DNA of 64,000 nt from Pseudisothecium myosuroides (Eukaryota; Streptophyta; Bryopsida; Hypnales; Lembophyllaceae): contig OX637292.1 in NCBI GenBank assembly GCA_951799445.1, positions 14,325,296 to 14,389,295 of the forward strand. The letters run 5' to 3'. Within the stretch, counting starts at the first letter, position 1. Each line of letters starts with the position of its first letter. Shown here one piece after another: positions 46,059 to 56,284 of the stretch. Both the position numbers and the translations under genes were made by a program. Under the pieces are notes generated by a model. That model did no database searches. It was not told the DNA's origin and saw only the letters and a program-made list of their open reading frames with translations.

Positions 46059-47446
46059 ATGGGAAAAAAGACCAGGTCGAAGGCCAAAAAAATTAAGGCA
46101 CGGGAGAGGAAAAAAGTTGGTATGGAGGATCTAAATAAGCATAATTGCTTATTTTGTAAGTGCCTCATATCAACTTCCGAAGCATCCCTCAATGAACATT
46201 ATACAAGGAAAAATGCATTGCCGTTTGGAGAAGCTTCATCTTTACACTTTTTTTTTTGAAAGACATGACATTTTTCTTATCACTGGCAAAAAAGTCTATG
46301 GTTCTAGAGAGTGTTGTAAGACTAGTATTCCAGTTGATGTGAAGAAATTGAAGGCGCATCTTTACAATGTTCATTTTGTGGGTCCTAACAAACAGTATTC
46401 AAATTTACTTTTGGATATACAAGTTTGACATTCTAGAGGTGAAAAACCTAATGTTATATATAGGGTTCAGAGAATTAGGCCCAAAACATATTGGGCTAAG
46501 GAATATGTTCTTGAGGAGGAGCATAACACTTTTGATAAAGTTAGCTCTCCAACTTTATGTAGTGATTCTACATGGCATAAGTTCCATTTTTTATTGGTAA
46601 ATGGAAGATTTGCCTACAGTATGCTTTCAGAGATGAATGAGCATGTGGCATTTCTATAAAAATCTTACTAAACAAAGGGTGGTGAAGAGAGCAGATCAGA
46701 ATTCTAGAATTGTGATATTTGATTTTCGGTATGCTCATGGACAGATTGGAAGGTTTGTTCATTCACTTTGACATTGAAATAAAAAATTCAAATATTCAAT
46801 GTTTTCATAAAACATGTGCTTATATGGTGTTTGTTAGTTTTTCAAGTTCAAACATGATATTCAAGATTGCTATCATTGTGCTGATCTTTTATGCATAATG
46901 ATCAATGACCATTTGAAGATGCAATTTTTCATTGTCTTCAAGCATTTGGAGGAGATTTTGAAAGAAGAAGGCATTGAAGAAGAAGAAAATGTCACACTTG
47001 GGAATATTCCATTCACTACAATGTGTGTTACAAGAAATTATCACTGCAATATCCATACTGACGCAGATGATGTATCTTATGAATTTTTTATTTGGCTCTC
47101 ATGGTATGTATTATTTTTTCAATTTGTATTTTATCATTTTATGCATCATATTCTAATTCTTTGAAGTGAATTTGATTTATTGGATTTTTTACAGGTATGA
47201 AAGATAAACACGGCAACAAGGTAAATTTTTATTTATCAGGGGTCAAATTGTTTACAATTCCCCGCATTAGTGATGTTATGCTATGTAAAGCTTCTGAGCT
47301 ATGGCATTGTACAAAAACCATTGGTGATAGGGGACAATTTGGTGAACATTGCTTTTTATCAGAAAGCATCATTTTTTAGATGGTATTCCATTGTGAAAAG
47401 CTCAATGTTTGGTGATGTTTATATTAAACTCACCTTGAGCTAAATT
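46059..47446 (+). pseudogene. Zinc-finger + 2OG-Fe(II) dioxygenase-like gene, frameshifted
   Basis: Blocks in order: a basic start MGKKTRSKAKKIKARERKK (46059); a Cys/His motif CLFCKCLISTSEASLNEHY; after a frameshift near 46210, YGSRECCKTSIPVDVKKLKA then HLYNVHFVGPN; after another, YRVQRIRPKTYWAKEYVLEE; and WHFYKNLTKQRVVKRADQN ending in an AG|GTTTGT donor at 46752. The C-terminal part (46850-47103, then 47195-47446 past a GTATGT...TTTACAG intron) has TMCVTRNYHCNIHTDADD, FFIWLS, KLFTIPRISDVMLCKASELW, HCTKTI and, after a shift, VNIAFYQKASFF. The HTD at 47054-47062 and the H at 47305 fit the HxD...H iron triad of 2OG dioxygenases, and the spacing and strand pattern recall TET/JBP-type enzymes carried by transposons in fungi and algae. 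That family call is inference. At least three frameshifts make it a pseudogene. Confidence 0.5.
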
Positions 47447-47709
47447 AGTTGTTGTAATGAAGAATATTAGGATTATGTAATCTAATAGTATAGTATTGTT
47501 ATTTTAATGTAGCAAAATCTTTTATTATATTATTATATTTTTTATTTTTACATCCTATAATAATTTCGAATGGCATTTATTTTAATATAAATTTAGTTAA
47601 AGCTATCTATGGAGCTCAATTGAAACTATATCAATTTTTTACTTTTGAGTGTTCACTACAGATGCCATTTCTTACAATGATTGTCCTTTGCACATTTTTT
47701 TACAATAGC
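47447..47709. other. AT-rich spacer
   Basis: Nothing recognised between the 2OG-like relic and the next TTAA element. Confidence 0.4.
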
Positions 47710-47713
47710 TTAA

Positions 47714-48600
47714 CCCTCAAATGTTCAAGGCCTTTTTTTTCCCTAATAAACACTTGAAACTACCATTTCTATTGCAAAAAGTAAAAATTGTGAAGATTGT
47801 TTTTTTTTGCATATTTAATTGTAGTATCTTATACCTAACTAGTATAAAAATGTGTTGGTATACTAAATTTTAAATTTTTTGATCAAACAGATTGCAAGAT
47901 GTTTGTGTTTAATCCCTAAAGTCCCAAAGGCCTCTTTTCCATAAAAAAAAACACACTCAAAACTGCCATTTCTATAGTAAAGAGCAAAAAAATTTTAAAA
48001 ATATATTTTTTTGCATATCTAGGTGTTGGATCTTATACTAGACTAGTGCAAGGATGTATGGAATAAATTTCACAAACTTTGATCATGTAGATTGCAAGAT
48101 ATTTGCATATAAAGTGAAGGAAACAAGTTTTTTTACGCGTTATTCAACTACAATTTTTGGCTTTGAACCTTCACAACTAAAAATTTGTGTTCTACTAATT
48201 TTGAATTTCTAATTTTATATATGAAAGATTGAGTTGAGAGTCTAGGAAAAAAATTCCAAAAAAACACACTTAATTTTCACTCATGTAAAAAATTGTTAAG
48301 TAGATGTAGTTTCAAGATTCAAGGAAAATCTAAATTGTTAAATGCTCTAAGACCATGGAATTGGAACATTCTAATCTCAATAGTGAGATTGTTCTAGGAG
48401 GAGATCTTAACCTTTTGAGTTTTTGTTTTTTTGAAAAATTGTAAAAATTGATGTCAAAAATAGATCCTACAAATAATTTTTTCAAGAAGATGCTCTAATA
48501 GCCCAAAAAACAAGATTGTCTATAACTTTCACAAAACAAATCCAAATTAAATGAAATAAATTAGAGCTTCCCATGTAGATAAAAATATAATTTACATATA
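47714..48600 (+). mobile_element. Two TTAA-family left ends, one inserted in the other
   Basis: The first copy starts CCCTCAAATGTTCAAGGCC after TTAA (47710-47713) and proceeds like 18694 onwards to GCAAGATGTTTGTG. There a second copy begins, TCCCTAAAGTCCCAAAGGCC after TTAA (47909-47912), at the place where the relative at 18694 has an internal TTTAAAGCG. So the second appears to have inserted into an internal TTAA of the first. The second continues to about 48600 (AGATGCTCTAATAGCCC and the following GATAAAAATATAATTTAC) and stops without a right end. Confidence 0.65.
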
Positions 48601-49805
48601 TTATTTGATACAGACATGGACATATAAGTTGTTCATCACATGATAATGGGCACAATTTTACTATAGCTAGGTGCCCAATGAGCATGGAATCACAACATTT
48701 TAATTTTTAATATAGATAAAAAAATAAAAAAAAATAAAAAAAATATATATATATATAAATGCAAGATGATTCTCTAGAATAGTATGAATGGATCGGAATA
48801 CAATAAAGACACTTTCAGAATTAAATATTTTATTTGTGAGAAGAAATAGTAGCCAACACATAACGAAGTCCATTTCACCATTAGGATAGGTTTACTATTT
48901 GGTAGCATTTCAAGCATGGCACATTCCATGTATTTACTAATTGTAACACAAAACATTCATGAAAAGTGAAGAGCTTCAGCAAAAGATTGTGCAAAATGGT
49001 ATTAAAAATTAATTTCATTTAATCCTTCACAAATCTACAAATATTGAAAATCTTTTTTCTTCAAATAGAGGACGTACTCTCTTTTTGATGTTGCTAATGT
49101 TCTAGGATTCATTGGCTATTCAGAAACAAAAGCATCTAGCTTCTTCATCACAGCTACATGTATTATAAAAAATTGGCACAATATGGATTAATGCACAACC
49201 ATTTTCATATTACCTATTATTCAAGAGCTCTTTCTAGATTGTAGACTATTGACAATTGTATTACAAATAAGAAGACACCTTCTAGCCTCCTTTTTGTTTT
49301 AAATGGCATGAATGGGGATGAAAGAACTAAAACACATTCAATTAGATGTCCCTAAACTCAGCCTTTAGTAGATGTCACAATAGTAAAATCATTCCATTTT
49401 CTCATGATCTGCAAGGCAAGGCAAGAACAAACTGTTGAAATATAGATATCTTCTCCAACACCCTCCAAAAGTCTTTAGCATGGCATAATTAAAAATTGAA
49501 AAAACTTAGCAATTTAGTTCAAGGCATAATGGCATATCATTTAAAATTGTTCAGACATAGCTAAGTTTGATTGTTACACTTGACAATTTATAAAATAAAA
49601 ACTAATAAATATCATGTTGACGTGCTATATATAACAATGTCCTCAATTTTCAGTGACATTTTTGCAATTTTTTTTTGGAGATTCATAATCTGAAAAATTA
49701 GTACGCTCTAATTTAAAGAAGGTGCATGTTAAACTAATTTATAATATAATTTCAAGATAATCAACATGCAGTGGTGGAAATCTTTTGAGAAGCAACATTT
49801 TCTAT
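48601..49805. other. AT-rich intergenic DNA with an AT microsatellite
   Basis: An A-rich run passing into (AT)n lies at 48718-48757. Otherwise nothing recognised up to the TTAA at 49806. Confidence 0.45.
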
Positions 49806-50955
49806 TTAACCCCTAAAGGACCAGACAACGTTTTTTGGCTGTATAGCGATTTTGGGCAAGCTGGTGTGAATGCAAATCATTATATTTTGGTCTGAAACTT
49901 TAATACTAGATGGGGACGAGGAGTATCTTTCATTTGAACAAAAAATTATAGCATTTGAATATATGAGTCAAAAGTTATGGAGTGATATGTTACTTTTTTT
50001 CGTAAAAGGGCAGAACGGGCAAGAAGGTGTACACTACAATTGAAATTTCACAAATCAGCCCAACAGTGCATAGGCAGGTGGGAGGGCAGCTTGGAGTAAC
50101 AAGAGCGGGCTGGGTTCCAGCACGGGATCCGACTGACAGCCTTTATAAATGCTTCTGCAACAACATTGTCTGCCTAACTTTTCACTAGTAGGGGCAACAG
50201 TTGAGAGTGGAAGGCCCTCTAGCCACAGGGCATCAACTGAATAACCGTTAGCATATTAAAAAATATGTGAAAATACAGAAAACTAGTTATTTTACATGAA
50301 CTTGAAAGTCATCAACAGACAAGAAATGAGTAAAGAAAAAAGGAAATATGAACCTTTTGACTTTGGATCGACTTCTTTCAGTTGAACATTACTCTCTAGC
50401 CACAAGACACCAAGTGAATAACCACCAAAAAATTTAGAAATATTTTGGAAAAACATTGAATGAGTTATTTTCCAGGAAATTGAAAGCCATCAAAGGACAA
50501 GAACTTAGAAATGGAAAATGATAATATGAACCCTTTCAATCGGATTTCAATCGGCTTCTTCCTGTTTACATTAGTCACAAACATTTATGTACCACCATTT
50601 TAGTATAGTGGATATGAATTAGAATTTCAAAATTTAGTACTGGAATTCTTTCTTTTCAATTTATGATAATGCAATACAATGCATCCTTCATGTCAAAAGG
50701 CATCACAAGTATAGAATACTCATCCTCCATGAAGTGATCATGAACCACGTACAGCTACAACCGTCAAAAAATGGTCGTGGCTACCTCGTAGTTTGTCAGT
50801 AGGCATTAGAAATTGAGGCACCACTAATGTTGAATTGATTACATCAGTTCCTCCAATTCTCCACCCTACAGACCATTAGCTCTAGAGGCCTACAACACAT
50901 AACCTGGAATTCACACAATTCATAGAAGCACAACATTTACACAATAGAACTAGTC

Positions 50956-51523
50956 ATGGATCCTTTGGACGTTTTGCAATTCGAGAGTGCAAGTAGCCCT
51001 ACACCATCGCCTTTCAGTTTGAGTGCCACAGCAAGAGAGCACGATGCCTTGTGTCGGCATGACTGCCCTGGTGAGGAAAAGAGTTCCACTGAGTGCCGTG
51101 AGGGTGCTGTGCAACCATCATCCACCTACGTGAAAAAATCTCGTGCATTAGTAGAACGAGAGAGTGAATTGCCTTTACGAATGTCTGCAGAGCAAAAGTT
51201 GCAGCAGCTACTACTAGAGAAAGAGGGTGCTTCACAGATGCAAACGTCTAAAATTGTAGCACTTTTGCAAGTTAGTCACTTACAATCTTTACCCGTGAGA
51301 AAAGGCACTCGAAAATGGCCGCAAGAGACTGAGCCTGCTACCTTCCGTCACCACTTCTATCGGTAGGCAGCACATGTGTTTGGCTGGAACCTGAGGAGAC
51401 AATTTCATCAAGATATTCACAAGTTCATCAAAGGAGAAGTTTGGCTAGATCAACCTTCTACATCTGAGACAGTGGGGAGCAAACGTCATGCCGAGACTTC
51501 CTCGCTTCATCAAGGGAAAGTGG
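50956..51523 (+). CDS. Unknown ORF upstream of the piggyBac transposase
   Basis: 136 codons from the ATG at 50956 to TAG at 51364-51366. The same frame stays open after the stop for 52 more codons (HVFGWNLRRQFHQDIHKFIK...) to a good donor GG|GTAAGT at 51523, suggesting one mutated codon in a longer exon. The protein is charged, with SRALVERESELPLRMSAEQK and a KLQQLLLEKEG helical stretch. No domain recognised. It may be a first exon of the transposase gene or a second protein of the element; the donor is in phase 1 and the obvious acceptor before 52425 is phase 0, so a simple join does not work. Confidence 0.45.
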
Positions 51524-51800
51524 GTAAGTAGTTTCTAAATACCTCTTCCCTGTACATTTTGAGATGCAAGATTACTTGATACTAACATTTGTACCTATAA
51601 TGAATTAGACTGATGCCTAAGATAACTATCTTCATTTCCATCATGAAAACCAATTAGCTGTAGTAATGTACCTCTTGTTCACAAATAGGAAGCTGAAACA
51701 GTGGAAAAATAATGAACATTTGAGGAAGCTCACTATCAATGAGGGTATCTGCGTTTCTTGAGAGCCCTCCGATCAGTTCAAGCAACGCTGCAGTTGGAAC

Positions 51801-52002
51801 CACTACAAGATAAAGGGGTGTTTTAAGTAGTATTCTAGACATCATGTCTTTTAAGTAACGTCTTTTAAGTAAGTTTTTAAGTAAAATTTTACTAAAAAGA
51901 CAATCTTTTTAGTAAAATTTTACTTAAAACTTACTTAAAAGACATTACTTAAAAGACGTGATGTCTAGGACACTACTTAAAACACCCCTTTCTCTTGTAG
52001 TG
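51801..52002. mobile_element. CACTA-type hairpin MITE with AAC target duplication
   Basis: Begins CACTACAAGATAAAGGGGTG and ends CACCCCTTTCTCTTGTAGTG, flanked by AAC at 51798-51800 and 52003-52005. CACTAC ends and a 3-bp duplication are CACTA (En/Spm) hallmarks. Inside, GTTTTAAGTAG and repeated CTTTTAAGTAA words pair across the centre (near 51904), so the 202 bp fold into one hairpin. It inserted between the upstream ORF and the transposase exon. Confidence 0.9.
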
Positions 52003-52369
52003 AACTGAGACTTACTTCTTTAGTCAAACCTTCCATTTTGGACTAAACTCTCTTCCAAACGTCAAGTTTGTAGCTTCGGTACTGATTTGGAAGGCTTCCC
52101 TACAAAATAAAAAAGCAAGATGTCAATACTGAACTCACTATCAATGTGCTGCTCCTAACGCTGCATTTTAGAGATAGTCTCTGTAGATGAAGAACGCAAA
52201 CTGTGATTGCCTTCACTGATCAAAATATTCTGCTGTGAGTTGAACTTCCCCATTCTGAATTTTTGAAATTATAAATGAAGCCTTCCGGAATCATGAAATC
52301 AACCGTAACTTGAGCCTCATGCTCGTGTGCTGTAAGTCTGCTATAGTTGTGGACAATAATCATAAGAAA

Positions 52370-52387
52370 CCCTAAAAAACCCTAACT
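52370..52387 (+). promoter_or_regulatory. Double telo-box-like motif before the transposase
   Basis: AAACCCTAAAAAACCCTAAC lies about 50-70 bp upstream of the transposase frame. This could be a leader element or chance; similar AAACCCTAAA lies near the U2AF gene. Confidence 0.35.
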
Positions 52388-52424
52388 TCATCGAAACTGA
52401 CCTATGTTGGAATTGTGATCGCAG

Positions 52425-54902
52425 CTCGCCTCCGATGACGTGCTGCCGCGAAGGAGTGTGCATTTGGAGACTATTCGCGCTGCTGCAGCTCCATCTCCGC
52501 AGCCGCCGACTCCTAGTCCATCCACTTCAGAAACCAGCATCGACGATGACAATATTGCTAGTCCAAATGCCGAAGTATTCAACATTGGCAATCAATATTT
52601 ATTGGATCCTGCATCACAAAATGACAGCACAACCGGCATTCAAATCAGTTCTCTCAGTCCACATATTGGCGACTACATCGTTTCTATGTTAGTGCAAATA
52701 CGATCAGCTGAAGAAGGTGACTTTGCTGGTAATGAAGACGACGAACTCCAGATTGGTGAACCTGATGACGACTACTTACTAAGTCAAGAAAACTTACCTG
52801 TAGGTCGCGACAGCAGCTGCAACGAACGCTTCAACGACACAGGCTCAAGCGATAGTGAAGCTGATCAAAGTGATTACGAGGACTTCCGATGGCCGCCTGA
52901 GCTTCTCCACACCTCATTATCATTGCCTTCTAGAGGCCATGGCATTGGAAACACACGGTGGAGGCCCAAGAAATTATCGGCGACTGAAGCTGAAGAAGGT
53001 GGAGAAGCGCGGCAAGAGGTTGGAGACTGTAGCCGACCTCTGGTTCAAATGCCCGAAGCCGACGGCGACAGCTGGGGTGCTACAGGGAGCGCCGGAGCTG
53101 AACGGCAGGCGGATCCGATGGCCGGCCCGACGTGGAGGGCGGCAGTAGGGAGCGGCTCCTGTCATGACGTCAGGGAGTTTATTGATGATGGACGCCGTCC
53201 ACTGCCAATGCCAACGGACAGTTTGAATGACCCTTTTTTGGAAAACCTCATCCATTCCCAAGGAGTTCAGGTAAACTCCAGTTCAGTCCAGTTATTAGCC
53301 AGTAGAAGGGTCCAGGAGGATGACGGCCTTATTCCAGAGCCTGAGGATAGTGCTGATGTTTCCTCTGATTTAGGAGAATCACGCATGCCCAGTGACCTGT
53401 ATGAATATGTGGATTCCAAAAATGAGGAAGTAAATGAGGAAGTTGAAGTAGGACAATTTGCAGATGCAGTAGACCCTACTAGTATCAAACACATATTCAA
53501 GGAATCCACTTGGACACAATGTAATTTCACCTATTCGCCGGCACGAAAGGAATTTATTGATATATCTGGGGCTCAAGCGGATTTCCGTCGAATGCCATCG
53601 TTTATGCAATTATTCTCTTTATTCTGGCCATACACTTTACTGCGGAAAATTGTGGTTGAGACGAATCGGTATGCGAGAACACCTGATGAGCATGGCATTC
53701 GTCCTGGGGGTATGGCATGGTTGCGTATCACAGTTGCGGAATTGAAGGCATTTCTAGCAGTCTCCATGTTGATGGGTTTGAAAAGACAACCTAATGTGAA
53801 GACTTATTGGGCAAAACGAGGATCTTTCTTTCATTGTCCAAAAATATCCCAAGTTTTTACACGTGCTCGATTTCAAAGTATTACAAGATGCCTTCACATC
53901 ACTGATCCATCAACATATGTGACTGAGAGACTATTACCGGGCTATGATAAAATGGGTCAAGTCCGATGGCTAGTTTCAGACATACGAGATAGTTTCAAGA
54001 GGCATTGGAAACTTGGGAAATTTATAACAATTGATGAAATGATGATCCGGTATAAAGGATCTTACTGCCCAGCTAGGCAGTACATGCCGAAGAAGCCACA
54101 AAAATGGGGGATAAAGGTGTGGTGTCTTGTTGATTCCAAATCGAAGTATGTGTTTAATTTCGACATTTATTGTGGAGCAATGTCAAACGTGGGAGTTGAG
54201 GGGAATCCGGTACAACCTCGTGGACAACCTCGTTTAGCACATAAAATTGTTGTGGATTTAGTGCAAGGATTGGAGAAAAAGGGTCATGTCCTGGTCACTG
54301 ACAATTTCTTCTCTAGCATTGGTTTATTCAGCGAGTTGGCGCACAATGACATTTTCGCAACGGGAACCATACAATCGAACCGCATTGGATTGCCTTTAGA
54401 ATTGAAGACTTTGAGGAACTGGACCAATGCAACACGAGGAACTATAGCTTGGAGAATGCATGAGAGTAGAAATATGAGCTGTGTCATGTGGAAGGACAGA
54501 CATCTAGTGCTGCTTATATCTACAAATGCAATACCTATTGCGTTTCCTTGTGTTCCAGTACCGACTGTACCTTGTAGAAATGGAGCAAATCGAAATCAGA
54601 TTCCCACTTCACCTGTACATTTGGAATACACTACGCACATGAGGGGCGCTGATGTCGCAGATCAGCTCAAGGCATCGTATACTTGTCAAACCAGATCACA
54701 CAAATGGTGGCATCGAGTGTTTTCAATCCTATTGGACACCACAGTCGTGAATATGTATATAATGTATAAAGATTTGTTGCAATTTCATTGTCGAGGAAAG
54801 CGAGCTATGACGCACTTACAGTTTAAGACGGCTTTATGTGATGCTTTACTAATGAATTGGAGAGGGCGGGATGTGGACATATCGGAGGAAGAAGAAGATT
54901 GA
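52425..54902 (+). CDS. piggyBac-superfamily transposase (DDE_Tnp_1_7 type)
   Basis: The frame is open from about 52419 to the TGA at 54900-54902. I start at 52425 after a GATCGCAG acceptor-like site; no ATG start is visible, so an upstream exon is likely, and numbering below counts from the GTG at 52440. Residues 1-340 are acidic and Ser-rich, longer than in animal piggyBac. The DDE domain spans about 348-800, with HIFKESTWTQCNFTYSP, FMQLFSLFWPYTLLRKIV, then the three expected catalytic aspartates: D532 in FITIDEMMIRYKGSYCPARQ, D621 in HVLVTDNFFSSIGLF and D738 in MRGADVADQLKASY. PKKPQKWGIKVWCLVDSKSK after D532 is highly typical. The enzyme would cut and paste DNA at TTAA. An in-frame TGA separates it from a Cys-rich tail. 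The DDE core is unbroken over more than 2.4 kb, suggesting recent activity or host use. piggyBac is well known in animals and uncommon in land plants. Confidence 0.93.
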   Translation, partial: LASDDVLPRRSVHLETIRAAAAPSPQPPTPSPSTSETSIDDDNIASPNAEVFNIGNQYLLDPASQNDSTTGIQISSLSPHIGDYIVSMLVQIRSAEEGDFAGNEDDELQIGEPDDDYLLSQENLPVGRDSSCNERFNDTGSSDSEADQSDYEDFRWPPELLHTSLSLPSRGHGIGNTRWRPKKLSATEAEEGGEARQEVGDCSRPLVQMPEADGDSWGATGSAGAERQADPMAGPTWRAAVGSGSCHDVREFIDDGRRPLPMPTDSLNDPFLENLIHSQGVQVNSSSVQLLASRRVQEDDGLIPEPEDSADVSSDLGESRMPSDLYEYVDSKNEEVNEEVEVGQFADAVDPTSIKHIFKESTWTQCNFTYSPARKEFIDISGAQADFRRMPSFMQLFSLFWPYTLLRKIVVETNRYARTPDEHGIRPGGMAWLRITVAELKAFLAVSMLMGLKRQPNVKTYWAKRGSFFHCPKISQVFTRARFQSITRCLHITDPSTYVTERLLPGYDKMGQVRWLVSDIRDSFKRHWKLGKFITIDEMMIRYKGSYCPARQYMPKKPQKWGIKVWCLVDSKSKYVFNFDIYCGAMSNVGVEGNPVQPRGQPRLAHKIVVDLVQGLEKKGHVLVTDNFFSSIGLFSELAHNDIFATGTIQSNRIGLPLELKTLRNWTNATRGTIAWRMHESRNMSCVMWKDRHLVLLISTNAIPIAFPCVPVPTVPCRNGANRNQIPTSPVHLEYTTHMRGADVADQLKASYTCQTRSHKWWHRVFSILLDTTVVNMYIMYKDLLQFHCRGKRAMTHLQFKTALCDALLMNWRGRDVDISEEEED

Positions 54903-55097
54903 AGGCACTTGCCAACTTGGACTCGAATACACCGTGCTTGTTTACTTTGCGGGGACCCCACTTGCTGTTTCTACTGCCGTGCTCACAACAGGACCTACCT
55001 TTGTTTGAACCGCGGTTGCTTTGAAGAGTTCCACTATGGTGTTCGCAGGAATGCCAACGGGCAACGGGGTCGCCGACGACGTCCCCAAACTCGTTGA
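54903..55097 (+). CDS. Cysteine-rich C-terminal domain of the transposase, after a stop codon
   Basis: In the same frame as the transposase and directly after its TGA, 64 codons encode RACLLCGDPTCCFYCRAH then YLCLNRGCFEEFHYG and a basic RGRRRRPQTR tail before TGA at 55095-55097. The Cys/His spacing is that of the C-terminal zinc-binding domain of piggyBac transposases, which binds the element ends. In frame and conserved beyond the stop, it implies either a recent nonsense mutation or translation past TGA; the following AGG is not a known readthrough context. The protein would be about 890 residues if joined. Confidence 0.8.
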   Translation, partial: RHLPTWTRIHRACLLCGDPTCCFYCRAHNRTYLCLNRGCFEEFHYGVRRNANGQRGRRRRPQTR

Positions 55098-55640
55098 TGG
55101 TATGTTATATCTCCACATAAGGATTTCTCCTATTCTTCTCAGGCTTTGCCTCACATGTTGTCCATTATTTGGGAATTCTTGAAAAAAAAATTTATGCTCA
55201 CATTAATATAGTTAGTAGATACTTGTATTATGGATATGTTGGAATGCTTGAAAAAAAAATTAATTAACAATTTTTTCCCCACCATAACGTAGGGAATGAA
55301 AAAAATCCAAAATATTTAGCCTTTGTCTTCCTTGCCCAATTGCCCCAGCAATGTTGCAATTTTCGTGTTGTTTCTGCGACGACGCTGACCCCTGCTTTCA
55401 CTGAAGGGGCCCTTGTGCTGCGGATGGGCTGGCCTCAGCTGGACGCTGCGTGGAGCCGCTATGTGCCGGCGGAAGTCGCTTGCCACTGCCGCCGTGTCGC
55501 TGCAGGATGTTGGCTTCACGCTCCTGCTCCACTATGCTTGACGTTGAGGCGCTGGCTTCGCGCTTATGCTCCGCAGTGCTTGACGTTCTCAGATGTTGAG
55601 ATTTTTGAGTACTTGTGTAAAAAAAAAGTTTCATGGTAGA
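55098..55640. other. Downstream region of the transposase
   Basis: 55320-55610 is less AT-rich, and both strands carry open frames without known domains (for example 55398-55646 minus). It may be the 3' UTR of the transposase. Nothing else recognised. Confidence 0.35.
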
Positions 55641-56135
55641 ACACATGTTGGACTACCTTTTGACCATTCACTTTTGATATTGAAGTTTTTCTACAAGAAT
55701 GTAAAAAATTTCAAGAAACTGTCCTTGTAAGACTTGTTTTGGAATGTAGTCATGGCATAGCATTTTTTTTGAAAATGTTGTACAATTTGAAATGTTCTAA
55801 AATTTCTTGAGCACATTGTCCACTTCTACTGAAGAGTGAATTCAAAGAAGCACCAAAACTTTGGTCATTTTTTCATACCCATATGGCCATGTCAACTGCA
55901 GTTGCCCTGGTTTTTGTAGGAGAAAAAAATGGAACTCAGAAGCTAATATCTTGCAATCCAGACAGTGGATTGCTCTAAAAATTTTACCACATCTTCACAA
56001 ACAAGCATACTACAAGATCCTACGGTTATATTTCTTCTGAAATGTTTTTTTTTCTAAAATGTGGAACTTGTATTTGAAATGGCAGGTTTTGAGCGTTTTT
56101 CGTGACTACATAGTCAAAGAACTTAGTTCTTTTCA
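55640..56135 (+). repeat. Copy of the 59000-59446 element right end, without its terminus
   Basis: Shared blocks: AAAATTTCTTGAGCACATTG versus AAATTTTTCAAGCATACACC, GAAGAGTGAATTCAAAGAAG versus GAAGAATGAATCTAGAGAAG, the box AAGATCCTACGGTTATAT versus AAGATCCTACGGTCAGATAT and AAATGGCAGGTTTTGAGCGT versus AAATGGCAGTTTTGGAGCGC. It ends in CTTAGTTCTTTTC where the other copy has CTTTAGGGGTTAA. It may be the original right end of the transposase element, mutated. Confidence 0.6.
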
Positions 56136-56284
56136 TGTTTTGCTTGTACAAATTGACACATGGATTTGTGCACTAGAATGGTTCATAAACTAAAATTTTA
56201 TTGCAATGCAATGGCTTGGCAATTTTGATTTAAATTTTTTTTGGTGATGTGGCCATGTGTTGTGAATTTTTTGTTTTCTTCAGC

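Noticed and set aside
51523..52425. Joining the upstream ORF to the transposase by one intron
   Set aside because: The donor is in phase 1 and the nearest good acceptor opens the transposase frame in phase 0; an in-frame TAG also interrupts the first ORF.
52974..53261. Minus-strand and alternate frames inside the transposase
   Set aside because: They are shadows of the long transposase frame with no recognised motifs.
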